Shown here in pieces: positions 51,110 through 60,438 of a DNA stretch of 64,000 nt; position 1 is the stretch's first letter; each line of letters starts with the position of its first letter. Under the pieces are notes generated by a model that saw only the letters and a program-made list of their open reading frames with translations, ran no database searches and was not told the DNA's origin. The position numbers and the translations under genes were made by a program. Source of the DNA: Acidobacterium sp. S8 (GTDB lineage: Bacteria; Acidobacteriota; Terriglobia; Terriglobales; Acidobacteriaceae). The DNA lies in contig NZ_LMUM01000028.1 in NCBI RefSeq assembly GCF_009765985.1, forward strand, positions 101,467 to 165,466. The letters are read 5' to 3'.

Positions 51110-52810
51110 ATGGCACTTCTCCAACCAAGACTCAGCTTGAAAGTATCGCAGCGGCAGATACTCACGCCTGGCCTAATGCAGATGGTCAGCGTGCTGGCTC
51201 TCAACAAGCTCGAGTTGAAGGAGATGATTCAATCCGAGATCGCCGAAAATCCCATCCTCGAAGAGCTGGAAGAGAATGTACCGCTGCTCGACGACGTGGC
51301 CGGGCGCGAGGAAATGCTCGATCGTCCTGTCGAAACCCAGCAGGCCGAAGCTGCCGCCGAGGACAAGAAAGACCCGTTTGACGAGATCGACTTCGGCTCA
51401 TATTTTCAGGACTATTTAGACCCCGGTTTTCGCACTCCAAACAGCTTCGAAATCACCGAAAAGCCCTCGATTGAGAACTTTCTTTCGCAGCCGAGCACGC
51501 TTACGGATCATCTTTTCTGGCAGCTTGGCTCTCTCAGCGTCTCTCCTGCTCTTCGCGATGCTGCAGAATATATTATCGGTAACCTCAATGAAGACGGATA
51601 TTTAACGGCTACCGATGAAGAATTACTTGATGGTTATCTGCGCGAACAACTGGCTCCTGAAACAGAAGCGGAATACGAAGCCAGTCATCTCGAAAGCGCC
51701 GAAATTCCCGCAGCACTGAAAGACCGTGCCGCTGGTCATCTGGCCGCCGCCATGAAAATCGTGCAGCATCTTGACCCCGTTGGAGTGGCGGCAAGAGATC
51801 TGCGTGAGTGTCTTTTAGTGCAAATTGATGCGCAACAGCGCGAATTTGAGCTCATTTATGAGCGCCAGAAGCGCTCGGTTTACCCCAACGGCTCGAGCCG
51901 CGCCGAGGCCGCCGATTCCCTGTTGAGCGACGAACCGATGCACGTGAATGGGACCCAGGTGAATGGTTCCGTCGCGCATCCCGACAAGACGGCGCAGAAA
52001 GCGGGGGTGTTTGAAGACGCCCGCAATATCGTCGACAAGCATCTTTCTTTGCTTCAGAAGCGCGATTTGCGCGAAGTTTCCAGGGTATTAGGGCGTTCCC
52101 CGGAAGAAACCCAGCAGGCCGTCGATTTGATCCGCACCCTTGATCCTCGCCCCGGTCAGCGCTACAACCGTGTCGATGCACGCCTGATTGAGCCGGACGT
52201 AGCCTTCGTGAAACGCGGCGACGAATATGTCGTCGTCATGAACGAGGAAGACCTTCCCAGCCTGCGCCTCAATCAGGGCTACCGCCGCATGATCACCCAG
52301 GAGGGTACGGAAAAGGACGTCAAGGACTACGTGAAGGAGCGCTACCGCTCCGCCATCCAGCTCATGCGGAACATCGAGCAGCGCAAGAACACCATTCTCC
52401 GCACCTGCGAGGCCATCATCCGCCGTCAGACAGACTTCCTTGAAAAGGGCGTCGAGTCGATGAAACCGATGATGATCAAGGAAGTCGCCGAAGAGATCGG
52501 CGTCCATCCATCCACAGTCAGCCGGGCCGTATCCAATAAGTATGTGCATACGCCGCAGGGGGTTTACGAGCTGCGCTTCTTCTTCTCCGAAGGTGTCAAT
52601 GGTCCGGAGGGAGCAGGCACGCCGCTCATGCTGCTTAAGCGCAAGGTGAAGAAGCTGATCGAAGACGAAGATCCGCGCAAACCGCTTACCGATGACCAGA
52701 TCGCTGCCATGCTTCAGTCGCAGGGCATCGACGTCACCCGCCGCACCGTCGCCAAATATCGGGAGGACATGCGTATCCCCAGCACCCATCAGCGACGCGT
52801 CCGCGGTTGA
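51110..52810 (+). CDS. rpoN: RNA polymerase sigma-54 factor
   Basis: 566 residues. Region I (LQPRLSLKVSQRQILTPGLM, LELKEMIQSEIAENPILEEL) binds activator and core. The core-binding domain follows; then HPSTVSRAVSNKYVHTPQGV and the RpoN box RRTVAKYREDM contact -24/-12 promoters. It is about 80 residues longer than typical RpoN because of a low-complexity insertion at about residues 250-305 (RQKRSVYPNGSSRAEAADSL...HVNGTQVNGSVAHPD). The lptB-rpoN-hpf order is the classic one. Confidence 0.95.
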   Translation: MALLQPRLSLKVSQRQILTPGLMQMVSVLALNKLELKEMIQSEIAENPILEELEENVPLLDDVAGREEMLDRPVETQQAEAAAEDKKDPFDEIDFGSYFQDYLDPGFRTPNSFEITEKPSIENFLSQPSTLTDHLFWQLGSLSVSPALRDAAEYIIGNLNEDGYLTATDEELLDGYLREQLAPETEAEYEASHLESAEIPAALKDRAAGHLAAAMKIVQHLDPVGVAARDLRECLLVQIDAQQREFELIYERQKRSVYPNGSSRAEAADSLLSDEPMHVNGTQVNGSVAHPDKTAQKAGVFEDARNIVDKHLSLLQKRDLREVSRVLGRSPEETQQAVDLIRTLDPRPGQRYNRVDARLIEPDVAFVKRGDEYVVVMNEEDLPSLRLNQGYRRMITQEGTEKDVKDYVKERYRSAIQLMRNIEQRKNTILRTCEAIIRRQTDFLEKGVESMKPMMIKEVAEEIGVHPSTVSRAVSNKYVHTPQGVYELRFFFSEGVNGPEGAGTPLMLLKRKVKKLIEDEDPRKPLTDDQIAAMLQSQGIDVTRRTVAKYREDMRIPSTHQRRVRG

Positions 52811-52873
52811 TGTACAATCACAACTCCTCGCCGCCACTCTGGCAGGGACTTCTTCAGGAAGGGAGCTTTCACC

Positions 52874-53536
52874 ATGCAGGTTGAGTACACAGGCAGGCAG
52901 GTGACCGTGACCCACGCACTACGCGACATAGCCGAAGAGGCGATTGCGCGCATTGTGAAGATTCTGGGTAAGACTACTGGTGCCCACGTTATTCTCACGG
53001 CAGAAAAATACAGGCAGACGGCTGAAATAACCGTCAATACCCGTCTGCACAGCATCGTCGCTACGTCCGAATCAACCAATATGGAGACGGCCCTCCGCGC
53101 CGCTCTCGATAAGGCGGAAACCCAGGCGATCCGCTGCAAGAAGAAGCTCCAGACCAAGAAGCGGCTACCCAAGGAAGAAAAACTTACCACCGAGCCTGCC
53201 CTTACCCGGCCCAAACGCGCCAATCGTACCGCTGCTGCTGCCAAAGAAGAGCCAGCTGCCGAGACGGCTGCGAAGAAAACCAACGGAAACGGCAACGGCC
53301 GAGGGAAACAGGTCTTGCCTGTTACCGTACATTCCTTCCCGGCGAAGGTGCCGATTCAGGAACCGCACGTTGTTCGCTCGGCGGACTCAGTTGCCCTGCG
53401 CCCCATGACGCTCGAAGAAGCCGTAAAAGAGGCGGAATTCCGCGACCGCGAAGTATTTGTATTCCGCGACCACCAGGGACAAGTAAAGGTTCTTCACCGC
53501 AAACGCGATGGCAAAATGGAACTGATCGAAGCCTAG
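52874..53536 (+). CDS. hpf: Long-form ribosome hibernation-promoting factor
   Basis: 220 residues. The N-terminal S30AE domain (MQVEYTGRQVTVTHALRDIA, then AEITVNTRLHSIVATSESTN) occupies the 30S decoding region. A Lys/Pro/Ala-rich linker (105-165) leads to the C-terminal dimerisation domain (VVRSADSVALRPMTLEEAVK, EVFVFRDHQGQVKVLHRKRD) that pairs 70S ribosomes into 100S. It lies 63 bases after rpoN with SD GGAAGGGAG; the name follows domain content. Confidence 0.94.
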   Translation: MQVEYTGRQVTVTHALRDIAEEAIARIVKILGKTTGAHVILTAEKYRQTAEITVNTRLHSIVATSESTNMETALRAALDKAETQAIRCKKKLQTKKRLPKEEKLTTEPALTRPKRANRTAAAAKEEPAAETAAKKTNGNGNGRGKQVLPVTVHSFPAKVPIQEPHVVRSADSVALRPMTLEEAVKEAEFRDREVFVFRDHQGQVKVLHRKRDGKMELIEA

Positions 53537-53584
53537 ACTTGCGATCTCCACTCCGATTTTGCAGTGAAATGCTAGGATGGGCGC

Positions 53585-54514
53585 ATGGCCCCCAAAGCTG
53601 CGCCCAAACCTGCTGATCGATCCAAGAAAAAAAAGGCCAAATCCACCGGCAAAGATGGTGAAAACCGCGCCCTGGTCATCATTACCGGACTTTCTGGTTC
53701 CGGGAAATTATCTGCCCTCAAAGCCTTTGAAGACCTCGGCTACTATGCCGTCGACAATATGCCTATCGAGCTTGTCCCGCGTTTTGCCGAGCTCATTGGC
53801 AGTTCTGCGACAACGCGGCGCGCCGCTCTGGTCGTCGATGTGCGCGAAGGCGAGGGCCTTGAGCGCTTTCCTTTCATCCTGAAACAGATACGCCGCACGC
53901 TTTCGACCACCGTTATCTATCTCGAAGCCACGGAAGCTGCGCTCGTGCGCCGCTTCTCCGAGACGCGTCGTCCGCATCCTCTTGGCCGCGAAGAAAGAGT
54001 CGCCGGGGCGATCAAGTCCGAGCGTAAGCTCCTCGATCCCATCCGCAATGTTGCCGACATCATCATTGATACCTCAAGCTTCAACGTGCACGAGCTTCGC
54101 ACCCACGTGCAGAACAAGTTCGCCAGCGGGAGCACCGGGAAAGATCTGCTGATCTCCACACTTAGCTTCGGATATAAAAACGGAGTGCCGCTCGAAGCCG
54201 ATCTGATCTTCGATGTGCGCTTTCTGCCCAATCCGCATTTCATCCCGGAGTTCCGGCCGCTCACCGGCAAGCACCCAAAGCTGGTTGCTTATCTGAACCA
54301 ATTCGCTCAAACGAAAGAGTTTCTCGATCGTGTCTCGAGCCTCCTGCTCTACCTGCTTCCGCACTACATTCACGAAGGCAAGAGCTATCTGACGGTAGCC
54401 TTTGGCTGCACCGGCGGCCAGCACCGCTCTGTCATGATTGCCGAAGAAATCAGCAAGCGGCTGGCGAAAGAAGGCTATCGCGTAAAGACCGACCACCGCG
54501 ATATGCCACGCTGA
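53585..54514 (+). CDS. rapZ: RNase adapter protein RapZ
   Basis: 309 residues with a basic 28-residue extension. P-loop-like VIITGLSGSGKLSALKAFED, VDNMPIELVPRFAEL, VYLEA-type strand, FSETRRPHPLG, and the C-terminal SFGYKNGVPLEADLIFDVRF plus FGCTGGQHRSVMIAEEISKR are the RapZ/YvcJ hallmarks. The Walker A ends GK-Leu42 instead of GK-Ser/Thr. In E. coli RapZ tunes GlcN6P synthesis and cell-envelope precursor supply. The usual neighbour ptsN is absent here. Confidence 0.93.
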   Translation: MAPKAAPKPADRSKKKKAKSTGKDGENRALVIITGLSGSGKLSALKAFEDLGYYAVDNMPIELVPRFAELIGSSATTRRAALVVDVREGEGLERFPFILKQIRRTLSTTVIYLEATEAALVRRFSETRRPHPLGREERVAGAIKSERKLLDPIRNVADIIIDTSSFNVHELRTHVQNKFASGSTGKDLLISTLSFGYKNGVPLEADLIFDVRFLPNPHFIPEFRPLTGKHPKLVAYLNQFAQTKEFLDRVSSLLLYLLPHYIHEGKSYLTVAFGCTGGQHRSVMIAEEISKRLAKEGYRVKTDHRDMPR

Positions 54515-54566
54515 AACGGTAAAATAGCAGAATGGCATATCGATGGCAGATCCGCAGGCAAGGTAA

Positions 54567-56423
54567 ATGAAGCGAATTCTGCGTCTGCTCTATTACATGC
54601 GCCGCTACTGGTGGCAGGCTCTGGCGGCTGTCTTCTTCATGGCAGGCGTTGGCCTGCTCGAAGCATTCCGCGTATTGCTGGTCAAGCCGATCTTCGACCA
54701 TGTGTTAAGCCCTGGCGGCCCGAACGAGGCAATTCCGCTTTATAAAATCCCCGGAACGCACTATCAGTTCACGCTTCAGCAATTCGTCCCCCATTACTTT
54801 CACAACGAGTGGACGATCGTTGCCTTCGCCCTCGTCGTCTCCACTCTGCTTAAGAGCGTCTTCGACTACGCCGGAACCTACCTGGTGAACTATGCCGGTT
54901 TCGGCATGATCACCGATCTGCGCGACGACCTCTACGAAGCCGTCCTGCGACGCTCCGTCTCATTCTTCCAGAAACACGCCACCGGCACGCTGCTCTCAAC
55001 GCTGATCAATGACATTGAGCGCGTGCAGTACGCCATGTCGTCCGTGCTATCGGAATTTCTCCAGCAGTTCTTCACCCTGATTTTTACCATGTGCGTGGTG
55101 ATCGCACTCGGTGGCAAGCTTGCCTGGGCATTGTTGATTTTTGTCCCCATCGTCATCGGCTCCATCCGCCGTATCGGACGCGATGTGCGCCAGACCACGC
55201 GCAAGGGGCAGGACCGCCTCGCCGAAATCCAGAACATCCTGCACGAGACCATCACCGGCAACCGCATTGTCAAAGCCTTCAACATGGAGTTCTGGGAGCT
55301 GCTCCGCTTCCGCGACGCCGCCAAGCGCCTTTTTAAGGCGAACCTGCGCTCCGTACGTGCGCAGGCCATCAGCTCGCCGCTCATGGATTCCATCGGCGCC
55401 ATCGCCATAGCGCTGCTGCTCTTAGTCGGCCGAGGCCAGATCAAGAGCGGAGCCATGACCGAAGGCGCCTTTTTTGCCTTCATCGTCGCCCTCTTCAAGC
55501 TCTACGATCCCGTCCGCCGCTTCGCCCTCTTCTATAACAATTTCCAGCAGGCGCTCGGCGCATCATCCGCTATCTTCTCCTTCATGGACGACCAGGATGA
55601 GCTGGTCGAAAAGCATCGCGCCTACACCCTCAAAGGCTTCCGCGAATCCATCAAGCTTGAGAATGTCGGCTTCGCCTATAGCGATGAAGAAGGCGAGAAG
55701 CAAGTCCTGCACGACATCAATCTTGAGATTCACTGCGGTGAGGTCGTCGCTCTTGTCGGCCCCAGCGGAGCAGGGAAGTCGACCCTCGTCAATCTCATCC
55801 CGCGCTTCTTCGACGTCACCTCCGGCCGCATTCTCATCGACAGCCACGATCTCCGCGACGTCAGCATGCGCTCGCTGCGCGAACAGATCGGCAAGGTCAC
55901 GCAGGAGACCATCCTCTTCAATGACACCGTCCGCAACAACATCGCCTACGGTCAGCCCGACGTGCCCATCGCACGCGTGGAGGATGCAGCGAAGGCCGCC
56001 CTTGCGCACGACTTCATCATGCGGCTTCCGGATGGCTATGACACCCTGATCGGCGAAAAAGGATTTCGTCTCTCCGGTGGAGAGCGTCAGCGCCTGGCCA
56101 TCGCGCGCGCTCTGGTCAAGGATGCCCCGATCCTTATCCTCGACGAGGCCACATCCGCCCTCGACACCGAGAGCGAATCGCTCGTGCAGGCTGCGCTCAG
56201 TAACCTTATGGCGGGGCGCACTGTCGTCGTCATCGCGCATCGCCTCTCGACCGTGCGCCGTGCCACGCGCATCGCCGTACTCGAGCGGGGGCGCATTACT
56301 GCCATCGGGTCGCACGACGACCTGATGCATCAATCGCCTATTTATCAAAAGCTGTATCAACTACAGTTCATGGATGTGGCGAACCTTCCCGAACCGGTAA
56401 CGACTGGAAGACCGGAGCTATGA
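54567..56423 (+). CDS. MsbA-like ABC exporter
   Basis: 618 residues, fused six-helix transmembrane domain and nucleotide-binding domain. Walker A LVGPSGAGKSTLVNLIPRFF, Q-loop VTQETILFNDTVRNNIAYGQ, signature LSGGERQRLAIARALVKDAP, Walker B ILILDEATSALDTESE and H-loop VIAHRLSTVRR are intact. Position beside LPS-transport genes makes lipid A flipping (MsbA proper) the best guess. It overlaps yicC by ATGA. Confidence 0.88.
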   Translation: MKRILRLLYYMRRYWWQALAAVFFMAGVGLLEAFRVLLVKPIFDHVLSPGGPNEAIPLYKIPGTHYQFTLQQFVPHYFHNEWTIVAFALVVSTLLKSVFDYAGTYLVNYAGFGMITDLRDDLYEAVLRRSVSFFQKHATGTLLSTLINDIERVQYAMSSVLSEFLQQFFTLIFTMCVVIALGGKLAWALLIFVPIVIGSIRRIGRDVRQTTRKGQDRLAEIQNILHETITGNRIVKAFNMEFWELLRFRDAAKRLFKANLRSVRAQAISSPLMDSIGAIAIALLLLVGRGQIKSGAMTEGAFFAFIVALFKLYDPVRRFALFYNNFQQALGASSAIFSFMDDQDELVEKHRAYTLKGFRESIKLENVGFAYSDEEGEKQVLHDINLEIHCGEVVALVGPSGAGKSTLVNLIPRFFDVTSGRILIDSHDLRDVSMRSLREQIGKVTQETILFNDTVRNNIAYGQPDVPIARVEDAAKAALAHDFIMRLPDGYDTLIGEKGFRLSGGERQRLAIARALVKDAPILILDEATSALDTESESLVQAALSNLMAGRTVVVIAHRLSTVRRATRIAVLERGRITAIGSHDDLMHQSPIYQKLYQLQFMDVANLPEPVTTGRPEL

Positions 56424-57343
56424 GCCAGAAAAAAGAGACGGTTGTCTCACCTATCTATTCCATGACCGGATTCGCGCGTGCGTCCGGGCCTGTCACCGAA
56501 ACTCTCGGATACACGGTCAGCCTGAAAAGCGTCAATCACCGCTTCCTTGACCTGCACATGCGCTTGCCCGGCGGCACGGAATCGCTCGAAATGCGTCTGC
56601 GCAAGCTTTTGAAAGAGAAGATCGCGCGCGGCCACGTCGAGGTTTCGCTTTCCATCGACCGCAGCGCCAGCAGGGAGGCGCAATATAACGGCGAGATTGT
56701 CGCCGAATATATCGCCGCCTTTCGCAGCGCCGCCTCTGAGCACAGGCTGAAGGGTGAGCCCGATCTGAACGCCGTCTTCCGATTGCCCGGTATTTGGAAT
56801 GGCGAATCGCGCACTTCTGAAGAAGATATGCAGGCCATCGAAGCGGCGGTCATGGAGCGTATTGAGCCGCTGATCGCCGAGTTGAACACGATGCGCTCCG
56901 CAGAAGGGAAGTCGCTCGCCGGTGAGCTTCGCAGCGGACTTCGACGCCTCGGCGAGTTCGTGGAAGAGGTGAGCGGCCTCCGGCAGGATGTGCAGAAGGT
57001 CTACTTTGAGCGCATCAGCCAGCGCATGGCCGAGATGCTGAACGGTAATCTCGACAACGAACGCCTCCTGCAGGAGGCCGCGCTTCTCGCCGACCGCAGC
57101 GATGTCGAAGAAGAAATTGCCCGCATGCGCACTCACATCGCGCACTTTGAATCGCTTCTTGATCAGGGCGGCGAGCTCGGCAAGAAGCTTGATTTTCTTT
57201 TACAGGAGATGAACCGAGAGGCCAACACTCTCCTGTCCAAGACCAGCGGACTTTCCGGGAACGGCACGCGAATTACGGAACTGGGTCTGGGCATAAAATC
57301 GGAGATCGAAAAAGCGCGTGAGCAGGTACAAAACCTCGAATAA
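56420..57343 (+). CDS. YicC/YloC-family endoribonuclease
   Basis: 307 residues. SMTGFARASGPVTETLGYTV, then SLKSVNHRFLDLHMRLPGG and the C-terminal GKKLDFLLQEMNREANTLLS and EIEKAREQVQNLE are diagnostic of YicC-like proteins (N- and C-terminal DUF1732-type domains), shown in other bacteria to cleave RNA. It precedes gmk, as in many genomes. The first codons (MSQKKETVVSPIY) extend the usual start slightly; ATG 56462 is an alternative. Confidence 0.92.
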   Translation: MSQKKETVVSPIYSMTGFARASGPVTETLGYTVSLKSVNHRFLDLHMRLPGGTESLEMRLRKLLKEKIARGHVEVSLSIDRSASREAQYNGEIVAEYIAAFRSAASEHRLKGEPDLNAVFRLPGIWNGESRTSEEDMQAIEAAVMERIEPLIAELNTMRSAEGKSLAGELRSGLRRLGEFVEEVSGLRQDVQKVYFERISQRMAEMLNGNLDNERLLQEAALLADRSDVEEEIARMRTHIAHFESLLDQGGELGKKLDFLLQEMNREANTLLSKTSGLSGNGTRITELGLGIKSEIEKAREQVQNLE

Positions 57344-57376
57344 AAGGGCCAAAAGGCAAGGGAAAATCGACCAGGT

Positions 57377-57409
57377 GCCCCAGGTTCGCGAAGCTAACCT
57401 GGGCTTTTT
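57377..57409 (+). terminator. Rho-independent terminator after yicC
   Basis: CCCAGGTT (57379-57386) pairs with AACCTGGG (57396-57403), loop of nine, followed by CTTTTT. It ends the lpt-rpoN-rapZ-yicC operon, so gmk must have its own promoter or rely on readthrough. Confidence 0.85.
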
Positions 57410-57524
57410 GAAATCCTTGTTTTCATGAATTTAGCACTTGGATCATTTCTCTATCCGGTTTTTTATGAGTAATTTACCGATAATAAGAGTAGGGCGCCAG
57501 ACCGGCAGCATAAAGGAAATAGAT

Positions 57525-58217
57525 TTGGCAGGAATACTTTTCATCATTTCGGCGCCGTCAGGATCGGGCAAATCGACGCTCGTCAATCAGCTCCGCTCCC
57601 TCGTCGATAATCTGGAATTCTCCGTCTCTTACACCACGCGGGCTCCGCGCGGATCGGAAGAAGAGGGGCGCGAATACCACTTCACTACGCACGAAGAGTT
57701 CGAGCGCATGGTGCAGAATGACGAATTTCTGGAGCACGCCGAAGTTTTCGGCAACTACTATGGCACATCACGCCGTTCCCTCGCAGACGCAAAGGCGCAT
57801 GGCAAAGACCTGCTGCTCGATATCGATGTGCAAGGCGCGTTGCAGGTCCGGCAGCGTGTGCCGGACGCCGTCAGCATTTTTGTGATGCCGCCCACGCCGG
57901 ACATTCTGGCCACCCGGCTGCGCAACCGCAGCCGCGCCGAAGGTGGTGTGGAGGGAGAAGTTATCCAGCGGCGGCTGGCCAAAGCGAAGCAGGAGATTGA
58001 GAATTATCGAGAATACAGCTATATTCTCGTCAACGATATCTTGGCTCAAGCTGAAGAAGAACTTTCCGCAATCGTCACCTGCGAACGCATCCTGCGCGAT
58101 GAACATCACGTCACCGCGGAGGAAGATCGACTGATGACTCTGGCGAAAGGTTGCAGGCAGGAGAATGCGGAAAATCGCCTCCGGCCCGTGCTCGCTGCCT
58201 TTGGATTGCCTGACTAG
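57525..58217 (+). CDS. gmk: Guanylate kinase
   Basis: 230 residues. Walker [21 protein letters not shown]-binding SVSYTTRAPRGSEEEGREYH and FLEHAEVFGNYYGTSRRSLA, and LLLDIDVQGALQVRQRVPDA are standard. It phosphorylates GMP to GDP. I choose TTG 57525 because AAAGGAAAT lies just upstream and the protein then begins (M)AGILFIISAPSG like other Gmk. The frame is open further upstream (ATG 57465). The C-terminal ~25 residues extend beyond typical Gmk. rpoZ follows 48 bases later. Confidence 0.95.
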   Translation: MAGILFIISAPSGSGKSTLVNQLRSLVDNLEFSVSYTTRAPRGSEEEGREYHFTTHEEFERMVQNDEFLEHAEVFGNYYGTSRRSLADAKAHGKDLLLDIDVQGALQVRQRVPDAVSIFVMPPTPDILATRLRNRSRAEGGVEGEVIQRRLAKAKQEIENYREYSYILVNDILAQAEEELSAIVTCERILRDEHHVTAEEDRLMTLAKGCRQENAENRLRPVLAAFGLPD

Positions 58218-58265
58218 GATACGCAGAAGAAAGAGCAAGTTGCAGTTCTTATTTGGAGGATACTC

Positions 58266-58499
58266 ATGGGTATTGAGCAGTCGTTCGACAGCAACTTTCG
58301 CTACGTCCTTGTGGCCGCCCGCCGCGCACGTCAACTTCAAAATGGCTCCGCCCCGCTCGTCGATTCCCGCTCCCGCAAGGCGTGCAAGATAGCTCAGGAC
58401 GAGATAGCCGCCGGCAAGGTGAGCTATGTAAAGAGCAACACTCCCATCCTTAAGCCTGAGGTGCCTGGCGCAGAAATTCCCAAGTTTGCAATTTCGTGA
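58266..58499 (+). CDS. rpoZ: RNA polymerase omega subunit
   Basis: 77 residues with GGAGG six bases before the ATG. SNFRYVLVAARRARQLQNGS, then DSRSRKACKIAQDEIAAGKV is the omega core that clamps the beta-prime C-terminus. The gmk-rpoZ order is widely conserved. The C-terminus is short and unstructured. Confidence 0.9.
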   Translation: MGIEQSFDSNFRYVLVAARRARQLQNGSAPLVDSRSRKACKIAQDEIAAGKVSYVKSNTPILKPEVPGAEIPKFAIS

Positions 58500-58560
58500 C
58501 GGTGATCAGAGAAGTCGCTCTGACCTGTACTGATTGAGGACTTTGCACTCACTGTGGCTG

Positions 58561-58606
58561 CTCGTCATCCTGACCGAAGCATTTCCGTCTCGCTCAGGAT
58601 GACGAG
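58561..58606. terminator. 13-bp inverted repeat between convergent genes
   Basis: CTCGTCATCCTGA (58561-58573) and TCAGGATGACGAG (58594-58606) pair perfectly; an outer TGCACTC/GAGTGCA pairing can extend it. The GTCATCCTGA core is shared with the dispersed repeat at 25481. It probably works as a bidirectional terminator or REP-type element between rpoZ and the convergent gene. Confidence 0.65.
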
Positions 58607-58617
58607 TGCATTCCAGG

Positions 58618-59067
58618 CTAGTGCCGGAAGACCTGCATCATCAGTTCGGATTGAATCTGGTCCAGCTGCTTCAGCGTAGATTGAAGCGTTGGCCGGTCAT
58701 CGAGCGATGCGTTGTGCAGGATTTCGTTCAAACGATAGGCAGTATGCCGCATCAGAATCTCTGCGTTTTTCAGCTTCCGCGTGTCGGCGGCCATGCCCAT
58801 ATGAATTTTCTCCGCATAGGCCTGAACAGACTTCAGTGTTTCTGAGGCATGACTGTAATCCCCGGACGAGAGTTCCTGTCCGGCGATTTCGGTCATATCG
58901 TGAACGATCTCTGCATAGAGAAAGCATTGCTCTTTGGGAGACGCCTGGTCTGCCTTTGTTTCAAGGAGAAGAAGGGCCTGGGCATCTACCAGCTTTTCGC
59001 TCGCGCCGTATGCGTGAGCACAGGGAATAAGGAGAGCGGCTGCTGCTGCGATTGCTACGAACCTCAT
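58618..59067 (-). CDS. Small secreted helical protein, unknown
   Basis: 149 residues with a clear signal peptide (MRFVAIAAAAALLIPCAHAYG). The mature part is helical with a single Cys (QCFLYAEIVHDMTEIAGQEL, ILMRHTAYRLNEILHNASLD). No family recognised. The SD is a perfect AAGGAGGTG, but it lies in a small hairpin (CACCT-AAGG-AGGTG), which might restrain initiation. Confidence 0.8.
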   Translation of the reverse strand: MRFVAIAAAAALLIPCAHAYGASEKLVDAQALLLLETKADQASPKEQCFLYAEIVHDMTEIAGQELSSGDYSHASETLKSVQAYAEKIHMGMAADTRKLKNAEILMRHTAYRLNEILHNASLDDRPTLQSTLKQLDQIQSELMMQVFRH

Positions 59068-59106
59068 GGGACACCTCCTTAGGTGCCACGGGAACGTTAT
59101 CGGCCA

Positions 59107-60438
59107 TTATTTACCAAGCGTGATCAGCCGATGCTTTGCCTGCCACTCCTGGTCGGGGAATCCGCCATTGGACGCGGTCAGGAACTTGTGATAGTAATCG
59201 GCCGCTTCCTTTGTGTGATGTAGATTATCGTAAGCCGTCGCCCAAAGGAAGTAGGTTGCTGGTGTTTCTGCAAGATATTTTGATCGGGCGGAAAGAGAAT
59301 CGATCTCTAATTGGTACTGATGCGTCTCGGAAGCGGCAAAAGCAAGGCTGCTCCAGGCGTTTCCATTATCAGATTTAAGGCTCACCGCTTTTTGCAAAAC
59401 TGTAACCGCTTCCAGATACCGCTGCTGTCGGATCAGATTCTCCCCTCTGGCCGTCAACAGGTCGGGATCATTCGGGATTTTACTGAGCAATTGCACGTAA
59501 ATGGGGTCGGCTTTGGTCGCTGCGCCGGACTGAGTGTATGCGTCCGCCAACATGCCGCCGATCATGGCGTCATTCGGTTGCGCTGAATACAGTTTTTCTA
59601 AAGCGCTAATCGCCTCATTCTGCTTGCCTTCGGCGTTGAGAACGATAGCAAGCTGGGTGTTAAGCGCCGGATCGTCGGGATCGCGCGCCAACGCCGTTTT
59701 GATGAGAGGTTCGGCATCGGAATATTTCTTCTGGGCAATCAGCACGTGAGCGAGCCCAGCTGTAGCGGCCGAAGAATCCGGCTGTTGATTCAAAACGCGC
59801 CGGTAGGCAGTTTCAGCCGTAACCGGGTCGTCTTCGGCCTCGGCAATTTCTCCGGTCAGCAGCGTATCGGCCGGAGTTTCGGGGCTGAGCGAGAGCGCTT
59901 GCAGAAGCTCCTGCTTTGCGGCATCGGGATCTTTGATGCGATCAAGCTGTGCCAGCGCACGGAGCGCTTGCGCACGGGCTGCAGGGTTCGGCGGATTTGG
60001 TGTCAGCTTCGATGCCGCCTCCAGTTGCTCATGTGCTTCTTGAGCCTTTCCCTGGCGAGCAAGGATCAGACCCAGCGCCAGACGCGGCTCAAACTGGTTC
60101 GCGTCCGAAGCGATGGATTTCTGGTAATAGCCGGCAGCCGCCTCATCGTGGCCTTGCGCGTCTTCTACATATCCGCGGTCGAAGAGTGCGCGAGCATCGT
60201 TGGCATGAACGGAGAGAAAAGTATCAAGCAGGCTGCGGGCATGGTCGAATTCCTTTGCCTCGATGGCAGCTTCCGCCTCTGTCAACGGGCTGGCAGAAGA
60301 AGACGATGCCCCGTGGTTTGAATCATCGATGCTGGTGCCCGGCGGCAGCGGAGCTGACTGTGCATAAGCGGAAAGCGCAACAAGCAATACACCTGAGGCA
60401 GGGAACAACTTAAGAGAAGAGTGAATCCATGACGTCAT
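59107..60438 (-). CDS. Secreted tetratricopeptide-repeat protein
   Basis: 443 residues. N-terminal signal peptide (LKLFPASGVLLVALSAYAQS). A Ser-rich linker is followed by about ten TPR helix pairs (EFDHARSLLDTFLSVHANDA, DEAAAGYYQKSIASDANQFE, PDDPALNTQLAIVLNAEGKQ and others). Likely a periplasmic scaffold. The ATG overlaps the uvrA stop (ATGA), so it is translated with uvrA; no functional link to excision repair is known to me. Confidence 0.88.
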   Translation of the reverse strand: MTSWIHSSLKLFPASGVLLVALSAYAQSAPLPPGTSIDDSNHGASSSSASPLTEAEAAIEAKEFDHARSLLDTFLSVHANDARALFDRGYVEDAQGHDEAAAGYYQKSIASDANQFEPRLALGLILARQGKAQEAHEQLEAASKLTPNPPNPAARAQALRALAQLDRIKDPDAAKQELLQALSLSPETPADTLLTGEIAEAEDDPVTAETAYRRVLNQQPDSSAATAGLAHVLIAQKKYSDAEPLIKTALARDPDDPALNTQLAIVLNAEGKQNEAISALEKLYSAQPNDAMIGGMLADAYTQSGAATKADPIYVQLLSKIPNDPDLLTARGENLIRQQRYLEAVTVLQKAVSLKSDNGNAWSSLAFAASETHQYQLEIDSLSARSKYLAETPATYFLWATAYDNLHHTKEAADYYHKFLTASNGGFPDQEWQAKHRLITLGK

